DNA of 64,000 bases from Paragordius varius (lineage: Eukaryota; Nematomorpha). The stretch covers positions 6,262,001 to 6,326,000 of the forward strand of contig OZ176051.1 in the NCBI GenBank assembly GCA_964247055.1, read 5' to 3'. Shown piece after piece: positions 41,851 through 55,300 of this stretch. Below the pieces are notes generated by a model that was not told the DNA's origin, made no database searches, and worked only from the letters and a program-made list of their open reading frames with translations. Within the stretch, counting starts at the first letter, position 1, and each line of letters starts with the position of its first letter. A program made the translations under genes and the position numbers.

Positions 41851-44800
41851 ATGATCCCACCAATTTCAAACGATGTTATAGATGTTTCGTCATGTGAAAA
41901 TTTAAAACTTGGAAATCGTCTGCCTGATGTCCGCGAGTTAACTGAATGTGAAAAATTTAAATGTATTGATACCTTAGACTATATTACAAAAAATTGTCAA
42001 AAACCCTATTTGAAAGGCGGAACGGATGAAGATGAAATCACAAATTCAATCCACATTAATGCTTTCGTCAGTAAATCGGAATTCCAAAATGGCGTTGCTG
42101 AAACAAATAACTTTAACCACAACCAAAATGAACTTTTGGATAAGCATGGTATATGAGTTTGAATATATATTATGTTATATTAAAGTAAATCAGTTTATTA
42201 AGTCTTATGAAAGTCAATGTGTCATTAATATTTTAATTGTTTATTTTAAACTAATATTTATTTCTGTAAATTTTGCCAGCAAATATTTGTGCTCCATACT
42301 TAAAAACATGTTTAATGTATCCATCTTATAGTTCCAGATTTTAATTCAGTTGCAAATGGATCAAATGATGCTAATGACTCATCTACTTTAGCAACCGCAG
42401 AAACATCTAACTCTTTAACCATGAATAATGTTAATAATAACGATCCTGGAACTACCGACGTTACTCCCGTTCTTCCTCCTGGAAATCCCTTGCTAATGCA
42501 ACCCGTTTATTCTCTTCCTCAGCAACAATCGTCATTGATAAATTTTGATCAATTACAAACACCATCATATTCACCCATGTATCTCTATTTCTTGCCTAAT
42601 AACAATCTGGGGCCTGAACCCTCAAGTTATTTGATACCGGTGCCACCCCCGAGCTTACCTCTACCGCCACCCCACGCAATCGATCCCAATAATATTGATC
42701 AACATCATCATCATCATGCCAATTCAGGTTTTGGGATGACTGGAGCGTCGGCTCCATCTGTCGCGCCAGCGCCATTTCTTGCATTTAATAATAATAATAT
42801 CAATGCTCCACTCGTAAATAATAATGGCAACAATGTCGTTGGAAATCAACAACAACCGATTTTCCTGATTCCTACGGCAATACCCTCAGTACCACCACCA
42901 CACGGCGAAAATGAAACATGTTGTAGTAATAACATAAATAATGGAGAATTATTTGTTAAAGAAGCCACAAACGACCACAGTGACAATTTAACAAAAGATG
43001 TGCAGGCTAACAATAATAGTTCGACCTCAGCTGATTGTCCAGCTTGTTTTCTAGAAGCATCTATTAGAGCCATGGGTGGTAATATTCTAGTTAATCCAAA
43101 CATAGTTATGGATAACACGATTGGAGCTCAACCTAAGTACTGTTTTATTAACAACAGTAATAATAATTATTCTCCAACTCCAAACCAATTTGTCAATGGG
43201 GAAAATGGCATGAAGAAAGATATTTTTTACCCCCCACCCATGCCGCTTTACATGAATCAATCAAACGCTTTAATTTCTCCAATCTTTACAGCTCCAAACA
43301 TATTTTTAAACGATCAAAATTTGTTATTTTATTCGCGGCCTCCAGACCCTTTCGGTAAAAATTTATTAACACCTCTTTCTCCTATGCAAATTCCGTTTAA
43401 CCAAACAATCGGCAACAATTATTGGATCCCTCCTTATTCCTTGGTCGAAAATTCTTCTGTGAGCTACAATGATAATGACACCTTTCTACAAAAGTTATCT
43501 GTGGCTCAACCCAAGGAACAACAATTGACCGCATGGGTAAATACGCTTGAACCCAAAAGGCATAAGAAGAAAGGTGATGTCGGTTCCAGTCGGAGTTCTC
43601 TTTCAAGTTTATGCGAATCGAATACCTCCTCTGTATTTAAGATTGAACACACACCGGCGTCGAGTATAGTTGAAGAAAACTTTTTTAATTCATCGTTTGC
43701 ATCCACCAATTATGTTGATAATGCAAATTCGCCTACTACTGTTATCACTTCAAGTACTGCAATAGTTACCACATTTAATACTCCTAACACCTTTGACCAG
43801 CCTAGTATTATTTTTCAACAACCCTTTAAAACACCACCTTTTCAACCTTCATTTAACATGCCAACAAACGGTTTCGATCTTTCTCCCAATCAATCTGATT
43901 TATTTAAGTTTTCAACATACCCATTATTAAATTTCCCTGCATCCATTTATCAAACTAATACAGCTACTGATTTTGTCTTTAACCCTAACAATTCATCCTA
44001 TTTAAATTATGCAGATTCATCAGTGAGTCGACATTTATCCATTTCTACCGTTTCAACACCATTGCCCTATTTATCCGAGCTTCCAAGGATTGATATTAAT
44101 GCATCATCGCCTAAAAATTATCAACCTTCCACGATTTTTTCTCCCACAAAAAAACGCAACTTTGTTAGAGAAAATGGATTCCTTGCAACAGAACAGAAAA
44201 TATTTAATAAAGGGGTTTTACCACTAACTAGTACCACAGTCCCTAATTACCAGAATAGAAATCGGGCAAAATACAAAGCTAATCAACAACCATTTACATT
44301 ATCTGAGGCCACGCCTAATAATGTATCATGCGCTAGCTCAAAAGGCTTAAGTCATAAGAATAATGGGGCAAAATATGCTCCATATAACAATGGTAATAAC
44401 TTATCTCCTATTCCTCGACGCAACAACTCCCATAAATATGCAGCTGTTTCAAGTTGTGAGAATTTTTCTACCGCGTCAGATGGAAATATTTATTTAGTTG
44501 CAAATTCAAAGGCTAAATACCATCACAATGGCACCTCATCGTCATCCAACGACCATCATTTAGTATTGGGTAACGGTAATAAATCTACTTCATACTACAA
44601 TAACAAGGATGTGAGTAGTTTTGGCAAAATGAACAACCACATTACCGACAAGTATAATGGTCATGAAACGTTACATCGATTACCAGATTCACCCGATTAT
44701 GGGCTGGGGAGTGATGTGGAATCCAGTCAAACTGGAAATTCTGATAACAAAACCCCTTTGCAAAAATTAGCGATTTCGTTAAAGCAACATCAACAACAAC

Positions 44801-47800
44801 CAATGGCTCAATTGATGGCTCATTCTTTGTCTCGTATTGGCGGTATTCACGTTAAAAATATTGAAGCTCGAAGTGCTTGTGTAGTTTGGAAACCGGTAGA
44901 GATTTTGATGGAAGAATCTATGGCGGGTATATCGGTAACGGATATTGATGTACTAACCTTTGACCCTGTGTATAAATTGTATGCCCATCAAATATCAGTA
45001 AAACAACCATCTCACAAGGATGTTGTTATATCATCCATACCTGCTGAATCGACATTAACCAATAACGTTCTTGTGTATTGTGGCCCCTTGTGTGAATATT
45101 TGCTCAAAGATCTCCAACCCGGAACACAATATGAAATATATCTTGAAGCTTTTGCTTGCAATTATCGCGGAGAACGTAGCAAATCCGTTATGTTTAAAAC
45201 TTGCTCAGAATCGCCAGATTGTCCTAGTGCTCCTAGTCTTATTTACCATACAAAAAATAGTTTGACCCTACAATGGGATTCTCTTATGAACGACAATGGG
45301 TCCAACATAATTTATTACACTCTTCAAATGGGTGAAATACATGACACCATAAACAATATAAAAAATACGGTTAATAATAATGCAACTCCTATGGCAAGTT
45401 TAAAATTTAGCACAATTTATCGTGGTGATGAGAAACAGTTTAAAATAAGCAATCTAAAAGGTTCGACTACATATGCCTTTAGATTAAGCGCGACAAATTC
45501 CATAGGTACATCTTCGTTTTCTGATCCAAGAGAATGTTGTTACACTCTTAGCGAAAATGGAACTTTGTTTATGGAGCTTGTTGGAAAACCAAATCCCCTC
45601 ACTTTGATACAAGCCAGCCACGATAGCTTATTATTGGCTTGGGAACATCAATCTGAATTATCAGCCACATCATCATTGTCCATAATTATTCAATGTCAAA
45701 ATGAAACAGTTAACAATAGTGATTTTGTAACCTTGTTTAATGGTCCAGCCTTACGGTTTTGGAATAAGGCTTCCAATGATTATAGATTTAAGATTGGCAG
45801 CGACCAAATTAATGATCATATTTCATATTCCTTTTCCCCCAAGCACACCTATAAATTTCGGGTATGTCCTACGTATAATTCTATCTTTATATCTCAACTT
45901 TATGGATTTAAGGATTCCCTAATATATGTACCTTAAAATAAAAAAAATAAAGTTTATTAAAATAAAAAAATTAATTGAGCATGTATCTGAACAAGCATAA
46001 TATCATAATATAATAATTAATGGTTTAAGAAAATTAATCTTTTTATTCTAAAACTTTGATTTTTTTGTTCCTATTTTTCTTTTTTATGATATGCATATTT
46101 ACTTAGTCATAGTATTATTATATTTTCTTTTTGGTATTCATTTTTTTATTTTTACTGTGACTATTAACCCGGACCATTTGATTTATGAAAGATGTATTAT
46201 TAAAATTTTAGCTAAAAACAATTGATGAGGACGGACAAAGTCTTTGGAGTGATACAGTTTCATACCAGGTAGCTTCTAAACCGATTGAACCGCGGGAAAG
46301 GTTTTGCGTTAAGGAAGTAACACCTACTACTATCCAGTTGTATTGGGGTATGATTTTTTTCAAAAATTAAAAATAAGCGATTAAAATATTAGCAAATAAT
46401 CTTTTTTTCAAATAATGATACCTCTTTTCTTATTTATCATAGAATAAAAATATGGATTTACATAAATTAGTCTTTAAAATAAAAGATTAAACTTCAATAA
46501 GTTATTGAAAGAAGTTTATAACTCTTATCTTTAACGGTTAAAAAGTAGATACACAATAAAATATATTAATTATTCATTTATATTTTATTTATTTAAAAAA
46601 ATTAATTCTCATATATATATATGTATATATATATATATATGTAGACCATTCAAAAGACAGTATTTTGCCCGTTTCATATCAAATTTATATGTGGGACGAA
46701 TCCATCGATCATCAAACGCTAATTTATCAAGGTTATGACAACGAATTTTTAGTTCAAAATCTAAACCCCGGACATCAGTATTGCTTTAAAATTTTATCAA
46801 TTTCTTCGTCTGAAAATGAATCGTGTGATATGGGATCATTAATGGGTGTTTGCACACCCCCTACAGTACCAGAAAGTATGGATGGAAAACTTCGAATCAT
46901 TAATGTGAGACAATTGGATAAAAATGCGACGTTAATAACTACATCCAAAGTTAGTGTTGCCTCTAAAACGGTTTCCTTACCAAACATAAAATATGAAATT
47001 GATCTTGATTGGTCATGCAAAGATATCTTTGATGGTGGTTCACCCATAATCAATTACGTTGTAGAAATGTGCTTAGAACCTGAAAACTTGGCTTCTTCTA
47101 CCCATGATAAGGGCACTTTACGTGTTAAACAAGCTTCATATAAAATTTATGAAGGCCTTGCACCATTTTGCAGCGCTAAGGAGTTAAAACCAAACACCAC
47201 ATATTATTTTCGAGCCTGTGCTATTAATTCCGTAGGACCTGGTCCTTGGTCAAATTGGTTGCATTGTAGTGCTACTACGATTAGTCAAGGTCTCCCCCCA
47301 GCCCCAAAACATTTTACCGTGAAAGTTAAATCACCGCATAGTGTTTCGTTTGGCATTGTGTCACAACAAAATACTACGACGCAAGACAATGATGATACGC
47401 CACCTATTACAAAGTATCGTATAGAAGTTTCGTCAAAGGCAAAAGATTTTACCCTGTTTTGTGAGATTGGTGTAGTTGAGGACGGGAATGGAGAATACAA
47501 GGGATTGAATCATGCTCACACTTATGCATTTAGAGCGTGTGCCGTAAATAAGATTGGATGTGGACCCTTTACTCCAACTGTTACGGTGGAAATGCCTCCA
47601 TATGTGCCTTCACAAATTGCATCTAACTCTATTAGGTGCGTATCTAAAACACCCACTTCGCTTGATTTGGTCTGGGATGTACCATGCGATTCTGGTGGAT
47701 CGCTCATACAAAAGTATGCCATTGAAGTTGAACAAATAATCCAGAATAAAAATCAACAAAACAAGTCTCCTACGACAATGACATACGTTACAGGTATAAA

Positions 47801-50426
47801 TAACATTTATTTAAATTAGGTTTCCAGTTTTTACTCAAAAGTTTAAAAAAAGTTTTTTGAACTTATACTATACTTTAAAATGCTAACTAATTCATTGGTT
47901 TATATATTGATTGGAGGAGATAACTTTTACAAAATCAATTTAAACTATATTGGCTATGTATCACGGAATGTTATGTACAATGTTTTAAGTTACTCCTATT
48001 ATGAAAAAACCCTATTAAATTCTTATTTGTCCTTTTAAAATACAGATAATGCCGAAACCACAACTTACACGGTATCTGGTTTAACACCCTATAACACGTA
48101 TCGAATCCGTATTCAAGCCATAAATGAGATTGGTGTCGGTGCTTTTTCTCATCCCGCTCAAACTTTTTTAACACCCGCTGCCAAACTTTTGGAAGCGCCC
48201 AATTTTGTAGTTTCACAATGTGGTTGTCTTTTATCTACGCAACCTACAACGCTAAAACTTAAATGGGATTTTTCTGCCCACAATAACCATTATTCCGGGA
48301 CAATGACCAATCATGATGTGATTCGTTATGAATTGGAAATGGCAGATTATAGAAAAAAGTTTTTTTTCCTCTCTTTTTTACTGTAACTAATAATTAAGGT
48401 AAAGACGGAACAGCATAAAAAACAACCATGTTTATGAATTTATTTTATAGAAGAGAGTGTTGCTTATTTACATCCTATTTTTTTGCAAACCAAAATAATA
48501 GGTTTTTATAATATAAATATGGTTTTTTAAATATATAAAACTCTTTTACTTTATATTTTGTTTATATAATTCTAACATTAGTGTATTATTACTTGTAAAA
48601 TAATTTTATGGCCATTTTTTAGGTTTCAGAGCATATATTTTGGTGATGGTACATCCTACAAAGTATCAAAACTTGTTGAAAACACGGCATATGATTTTCG
48701 TGTTCGCGCTCATAATGAGAGTGGTTATGGTCCCTATTCGACAAACTTGACTCTCCAGACTGATTGGTCATTTCCCATTATGGTTAAAAGTATAAATTTT
48801 ATTAATTTTACTTTGATTTATATATACTTCTATTGAGTTTATTCTGATTTTAAGTAGAAACTTTGTAAAAAAATTATGATGTATAAATAGTTTTTAATTA
48901 AATACCCAATAGTATATGAACAAATATAAAATGTAATATATTATAAAATATATCGATAATCGCATTCTTAATGTATAAAAGCATTTGTCACACTTTAAAC
49001 ATCTTATGTAAATTATTTACATATAATTAGAATCTAAAGTTAATAATACAAAACAAAATGGATGTCATATATTTTGGCCCTATCCCTCTTCCCCATATCA
49101 AAAGCAATGTCCGGTTGCCTACAATGTAACGCCACATACTACCTGGCAATACATTTTTGAGCTCTACTTATCTAATGGGAGTGATTTAACTTTTAATCCT
49201 AACATTTTATCGTTTGAATCTGGGGTACCTACTATTACTTCTACGGAAGAAAAAATTGATAATTCCTTAACTTTGGTAATTTAGACAGACTTTTATAAGT
49301 GCTTATGTGACGAATTGTTAAATTATTTACTATTATGTCATATTTATTTATACTCTATATTCTTTAAGTATTAAAAATTTCCCAAAAAGTTATGAAGCTT
49401 AGTTTGCTTCTCTGCAATTTTAAAATGGAAAGTTAGGTATATATAATTTTTAAATGAAATCGTTTTTACTTACTTATAATAGGATTGTATATTCTATTAG
49501 GCCTATCGTGGTATCAAACCAGAATGTTTTTTGAAACTTTGTCCGGCCACTGATTACACCTATAAAATTATCGTGTATCGTGAAATATTACAATTAACAA
49601 TTAAACAAAGCGATAGTTTAGACACCTCGAACGTTTTGGAAAACCGTAATATTAGTAGTGAGGCCAATCAGCAAAACACGGAACTTCAGCCTTGCGATAA
49701 TATTCCTTGTCTCAACGACAAAAAATTGTTGGAACCATATTATATGACACTTAAATATTTGAGGGGTCCTTTTTCACCCATATTTTCATTTAAAACTAGT
49801 GGAAAAAATTTGTTATCCAACAATGATGACAATATAAACTCTCATTCAGTATCTGAGAAAAATGATTGTCCAATGTCAAAAGCCACTAATTATAATGGCA
49901 ATAACCCTTTAGCTATAATGTACAATGCCTTGGCTTGTGGGATATGGATTATTGGTTTTTTATTTATGCATTTTTCAATAAATTCGATTTTCTCCAAATT
50001 TTTAAAGGGGGTTAGTTTTCTAAGATTTATTAGCTATATCATAGATTAATACGTTTTTATGAAATAGGTAATAAGAAAACAGATTATGGTTTTATGCTTC
50101 CTCAATTCGTTCGACGCTTTATAACCCATTTTACTGTTACGGGCCGTAAAAATAAAAACGGAGATGAACGACAAGATAATCTTCACCAAAATAAAGCAAA
50201 AACACCGCACCTCTTTAATCGTTTAACAACCACAATATTTTCCTGCCGTAAAAACAAAAATGAAAAAACCAAAAATTTTTTAAGGACTTGTCGCACTACC
50301 TATACTCAAACAACTACTATTAGCGTGAGTGATCAAAATAGGGCATTACTATATTCTTGCATTTTTGTGTGTCTTGCTCTCCTAACTACAACCGTTCTCA
50401 CAATATTTGTTAAATACTTTGATTGA
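41851..50426 (+). CDS. FNDC3: FNDC3, tail-anchored fibronectin type III domain protein (9 exons)
   Basis: The FNDC3A/B family consists of membrane proteins, anchored at the C-terminus, with nine FN3 domains. Exons: 41851-42148, 42332-45861, 46212-46347, 46645-47793, 48046-48358, 48623-48789, 49031-49275, 49501-49954, 50068-50426. The spliced length of 6,651 nt gives 2,216 residues. Residues 1 to about 930 are low complexity (Asn, Pro, Ser and His runs such as PVPPPSLPLPPPHA). About nine FN3 repeats follow, with typical words: SSLTLQW-like NSLTLQWDSLMNDNGS, TYRIRIQAINEIGVGAFSH (human TTYRIRIQAINEIGAGPFSQ) and LKLCPATDYTYKI. The end, NRALLYSCIFVCLALLTTTV and LTIFVKYFD, is the single membrane segment and matches ALLFCGIFFLLSVVLAFVVQ of human FNDC3A. 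Human FNDC3A is about 1,200 residues, so the N-terminal part is greatly enlarged. The donor at 49954 is the least certain border; a hydrophobic read-through follows it. Confidence 0.93.
46605..46644 (+). repeat. (TA)n tract directly before an FNDC3 splice acceptor
   Basis: About 30 bases of ATATAT lead into GTAG at 46641-46644, the acceptor of the exon starting at 46645. No pyrimidine tract is visible. Confidence 0.8.
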
Positions 50427-50472
50427 AATCTTTTCCAAAATCAATCAATCTATAAATCAATTTTTGATATTT

Positions 50473-50478
50473 AATAAA
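50473..50478 (+). promoter_or_regulatory. Candidate poly(A) signal AATAAA for FNDC3
   Basis: AATAAA 47 nt after the FNDC3 stop codon. The placement is sensible, but the hexamer is frequent in this DNA. Confidence 0.45.
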
Positions 50479-51839
50479 AAAAATACAAAAAAACGCGTGG
50501 CCCAATTTTATGTTATTTTATAAGTTGTAATTCATCAGGTATGATGTGAGGTGGAACAATAAAAAATTAAAGTTTTATACTATCTATAATATACACTTAT
50601 ATTGCAAACTCTAACTATTTACTTTTTTTATTATTATTATGTTTAAGGCATAAAATGCAATTTAGTTTAATTTAGCATATACAATTTTTTTAATGTTTTT
50701 TTATAATTTTTTTGTACATACTCTATCTATATACATCAACTTCAAATGTTTATCATTATTTTATTTAAATTATTTAATGTGTTTATGACTCGCATATATG
50801 GAACAAAACAAATCAGAATTAGTATTTAGAAAATTTTATTATAATACCCAGCACGGCATATATTTCATTTAATTTAAATTATAAATGCATCCATCTATTT
50901 AACCCTATTTATTTATCATCAAATACTATGTTGTTTTTTACGTTGCTTTAAACTTTACCCATATTTATTTATTTAAGGTGCATATCTTATCCCCCCACAT
51001 TTATATATTTATATAATATAAAATCATTTAATGTTAAAACGTATAATATTTAATATTTGAATCATAATAGCCCATTTCTATGATTTAAAATTGGGAAAGC
51101 AAACATGATAATTTTATATATATTAAATTATTTAACATCTACCATAATTAATTCATGTTGTAATAATACTTATATATATAGCATATAATTTAATGGGACG
51201 ACGTTTTTAGTACAAAAACATCAATTTTGATTTTTATTAATTACATACTTTTTTTGTACTTTCAATCATTTTTTTATATATAATGGAAAAGGGATTTTTT
51301 ACCTTTTATTATTAGCTTAGCTGTGCTAATCCATAATTTATTTATTAATGGTAAAGAATTTTTTTTTTATTTATAATACAAAATTATATGATTCTATATC
51401 TAAAATTCTATCATTATATAATTTAAAAGGGCGGTATGGATAATATTTTATTTAGTAAAAAATATTTCATCACCTTTGATCTGATTTATTTTAGTATACC
51501 ATTCAAATAATAAATGCATTATTAACCAAATATTTGTAATTACATTAATTTGAAAGAATTTGTCAGATTATAAGGTAAACGCGCTGCATATATTTTACAA
51601 AAAATATATGATTATTTTTATTTGAATAATTGCTAAAAATTATTTATTATTTAAATTTAGATATCCTAATGTATACAAATTTTTTATTTTATGATGGATA
51701 TCGTCTGGAAAAAAGTTAAATAATTTGTAAATTCGGACTCTAAAAAGTTTTTGAATGATAAAAATGTAAAGTAAAATAAAAATTAATAATTATATGCTAA
51801 AAATAAAATAATAGGTAATTATATGGAAATATGGTCCTA

Positions 51840-51920
51840 CACAAAATTTAAGGATCAACTCAATGTGTTTAAGAACCAACTTGAAGTGTTAAAAGACACT
51901 CTAATCCTGCAAATGATATA
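51840..51920. repeat. Fragment of MITE family C
   Basis: AAGGATCAACTCAATGTGTT, AAGAACCAACTTGAAGTGTT and AAAAGACACTC match the tandem subterminal motifs of the element at 11417-11967. The left half is not evident. Confidence 0.6.
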
Positions 51921-52299
51921 TATACACAATAAAGAAATTCGATAATTGATCATATATGCGATGAGCTTTTATTTGAAAATTTTCAAAATTTTTATAATCA
52001 CATATTTTAACTGATTTTAGTATAACTAAAATTTCAAGCGTTATTAACCAATAGATTATGAACTCTTCGCCATTAGTTGCAGTTCTTAATTAATTTAGAT
52101 ATCGTTTGACACATTTTTTGGCTATATATGTTTTTTAGTATAAGATGATTATAAATTTCTTTCTAAAAACATAATTTTAATTTTGCTAAAAAATATTAAC
52201 ATTCGCTATATTTTGAAATATGAGTATAAAAAATAAGCATTATTTATATTAAATAAAAAGTATTTTTGGCCAAAATATTTGCGATCATACTGTTAATAC

Positions 52300-52302
<3 letters not shown>

Positions 52303-52371
<69 letters not shown>
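52303..52371. repeat. (TA)n microsatellite, about 34 repeats
   Basis: An uninterrupted TA run of 69 bases, the longest in the window, which ends about 18 bp from the GALK2 stop codon, in its 3' untranslated region. A perfect palindromic repeat of this length can form a cruciform and is expected to vary in length. Confidence 0.95.
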
Positions 52372-52373
<2 letters not shown>

Positions 52374-52389
52374 AAATAAAAATAATGAG

Positions 52390-55300
52390 CTAATAAGTGA
52401 CATCCGATGCTAAATATATGGAAGCTCCCGTTCCAGGCCCAGTGGGAAATAAAATTGGCGTTTTTGCAAAATTATTGGTAGTTTTTATGCCGTTGTAAAA
52501 ATCTTTTTTCACATTGGTTAAAAAAGGGTCCAATTTTGATTTGGGTACCATACTTACACAACATCCGCCCCAACCTGCACCAGTTAATCTGCTACCTATT
52601 GCACCATGGTTTCTAAGATATTAAAAGATAGATAAATGTATGTATTGTATTTAAGAAGTCTGAATTTCGAAATTAACATTTAGTTTAGGGTTTTTAACAT
52701 TAAAAAACGGTTATGAAGAAACATGGATAGAATTAATAGCGTTAAAGAAATTATGGATTCAAATTTTAAAAATTACTACTATGTCAGAAAATTATTTATA
52801 TACGGAAATTACTTAATAATAATATTTTTTGCGTTTTGTGAGAGAAAATATAAAGTAGAGCCTATTAACTCAATCCACACATAAAACACATACCATTTAC
52901 ACCCTTAACAATTCTAATTCACTCTTGAACAATTTAAATTCTCGAACAATTCAAATTCACACTAAAATAAATTATGTGTTTTTTAAAATTAAAAAATACC
53001 CATATTTTTTTATATTTTTAAAAAAAGAAATTCCGTTTAAAATTAATATAATACTGAAAAAATAATAAACTATGACATAAGAATATATTTCTTATTAATG
53101 ATGATTTTAACGCAAAAAGGTGAATTTAAATTGTAAACGGTAAATTATGATTAATAAAATAGTACTATTTTATTGATTTAGATAAAAAATCCTTTTAAAT
53201 GTGATTCCATTCTTAAATGCTAACAAAAGTTTAAAAATAGGAGAGTGGTGCCTTATAAAAAATATTGTATAAGAAAAACCAATACTAGGTTTACAATCAT
53301 CATTAATCGATATAATCCAACGCTTTGTATTACATATATTATAAAATTTCAAAATAATAACCTACAAATTTGAACCAAATTATTAAGTTGAGGGTGACTG
53401 CAATCGTACAAAAGATCACAACTCTCATGACTTTCATTCATTAATTGACCCAAATAGTTTGCCTCCGTAGTATTTAAAATGTCCCCTTTGTCGCAATTTT
53501 TGGAACAATTATCGTTTTTTTCAGCCAAACTCTGACATTGGCGTTGAAAAGCATGGACACGCATAGTTTCTTTGCAAACATGCATAGCACGATCGTGTAA
53601 ATTGAAAGTTAAATTCTCTACACCTAGAAACAATTTATAAATATTTTAACGGTTTGATTGTAAAATAATGAAATTGGATGTATGTCGTCAATACTATACA
53701 AGGTAAAAAAATGGATATAATTTAAATAGTAAAGAAATTCCTTTATTTATTCATTTTAATAATTAATCACAAAATTTAATTTATATATAAATAGGGCAAT
53801 TGTCTATTGACCATTGTCATACCATAAGATTAAATAAACTTTATTTAACATTTGCAAATTTAAGTATATGTAATGTAAAAGGAGCATAAGTTACGTTTAA
53901 TGATATTTAAGTAAATTGCCAAAAAAATTAAAATTCGTAATAATTCGATTTTTTAAAAGACGCGAAAATTATAATATATCTAGTAATAAATAACGTTTTT
54001 TTTTCAGATCAATAAATGATAAAATTTGGGTTCAAAATTGTAATAATATTTAAAATACCAGGTAGACGTCGGCCACGTAAACAAAGCTCATTAAATTGCG
54101 TCATATCGATTTGCAAAATATCTAGAATTTCATTTAGTGTATATTGATATGGAAACTTTAATATCTTATCTATAGCTTCAATCATTTGTTCCAAACTAAA
54201 GTTTAGCAATTTTTGAGCTTGCGAAATATTGATTATCGTTTTCCATTTGGTGTCGTTGAGAATAGTTTTGCATAAAATCTAACAATAAAATATAAATTCA
54301 GTCAAAATATTTCCATTTGCAAGGTAAAAAAATCCACTAAGTTTATTATTTCTGCATCAAGGAATATTTGAAAACATTAAAATGTAAGAAAAAAATTACA
54401 CAAAGATGTTTTTACAACATGAAAATGTTGTTGTTATAGCTAAGATTGGCGATTCGCTGCTATTTCAGAAGATTTCCCAGATTGTACGATTTGGTGTGAT
54501 GGGTATCAACTGCTCCAATTAGCTTGGTATTTTAAATTATGTTATCATTTTAACGCGTTGTGCACCTACTGCGTTTTGCAGAACATTCAACTTTTCCCGA
54601 CAGGAGCTTATACTAAAGGTGTTTGGCTCTAGTATTATGACCGAAGTAAGAGAGCTTCTCTTAAGGCATAAGCCGGATAGGAATATGTTAGGTTTGATTT
54701 TAAGAATTAAAATGTTTTTAATTATATTTTTGGTCTGAAGCAACTTTCTCCAACAATCCAAACTTTAATATACATATCTTTCATCTCCCGTCTTTACTGA
54801 CCAAGTCGCTGCGGCTTAAAGTATATGATAGTCAGAGATTTTATTAGTCTAATTTTGATTTAAGGTTGATGTCATGAGATGACCGCAGCTTGTTATAATC
54901 TATCATATTCGCTTTGACTTTTGCTATTCTTTCCTGATGTCTAAGGTCCTATTTATCGTGTTGATGATAATACCGCGCTAGATGAATTGTGAATCTGGAG
55001 GAATTCAATCCTCCATGTAAGGTATTATATTGAATTTGTGAATTATCTGCATAATATTTGTTTTATGATATCATTGGTTAAACGAATCGTTTACTTTCGA
55101 TGAATTGTATTAGGAATGTAATGGGGTTATCTAGTGAATTGGATAGAAATATCGTGGCGTATGCGTAATGAAATGACGTATGATATTGTTTTATCGCGAC
55201 TTTTATACAATTTTTCTATGTTACGTGTGATGCTTTCAAAGCATATTTGAAGAGATTCGGTGAAAAGATGCATCCTTGAAGCAATCCGGTGTTTATTGGT

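Larger units (their letters stand above)
50427..52389. other. Intergenic DNA between convergent FNDC3 and GALK2
   Basis: It is AT-rich and holds a candidate FNDC3 poly(A) signal (50473), a fragment of MITE family C (51840-51920) and a 69-bp (TA)n tract (52303-52371). No exon is recognised. Confidence 0.6.

Noticed and set aside
49955-50049. Hydrophobic read-through after FNDC3 exon 8 as a second membrane segment or true C-terminus
   Set aside because: The last exon (50068-50426) encodes the tail anchor conserved with human FNDC3A, and splicing at 49954 keeps the phase. The read-through is more likely intron, though the donor choice is not certain.
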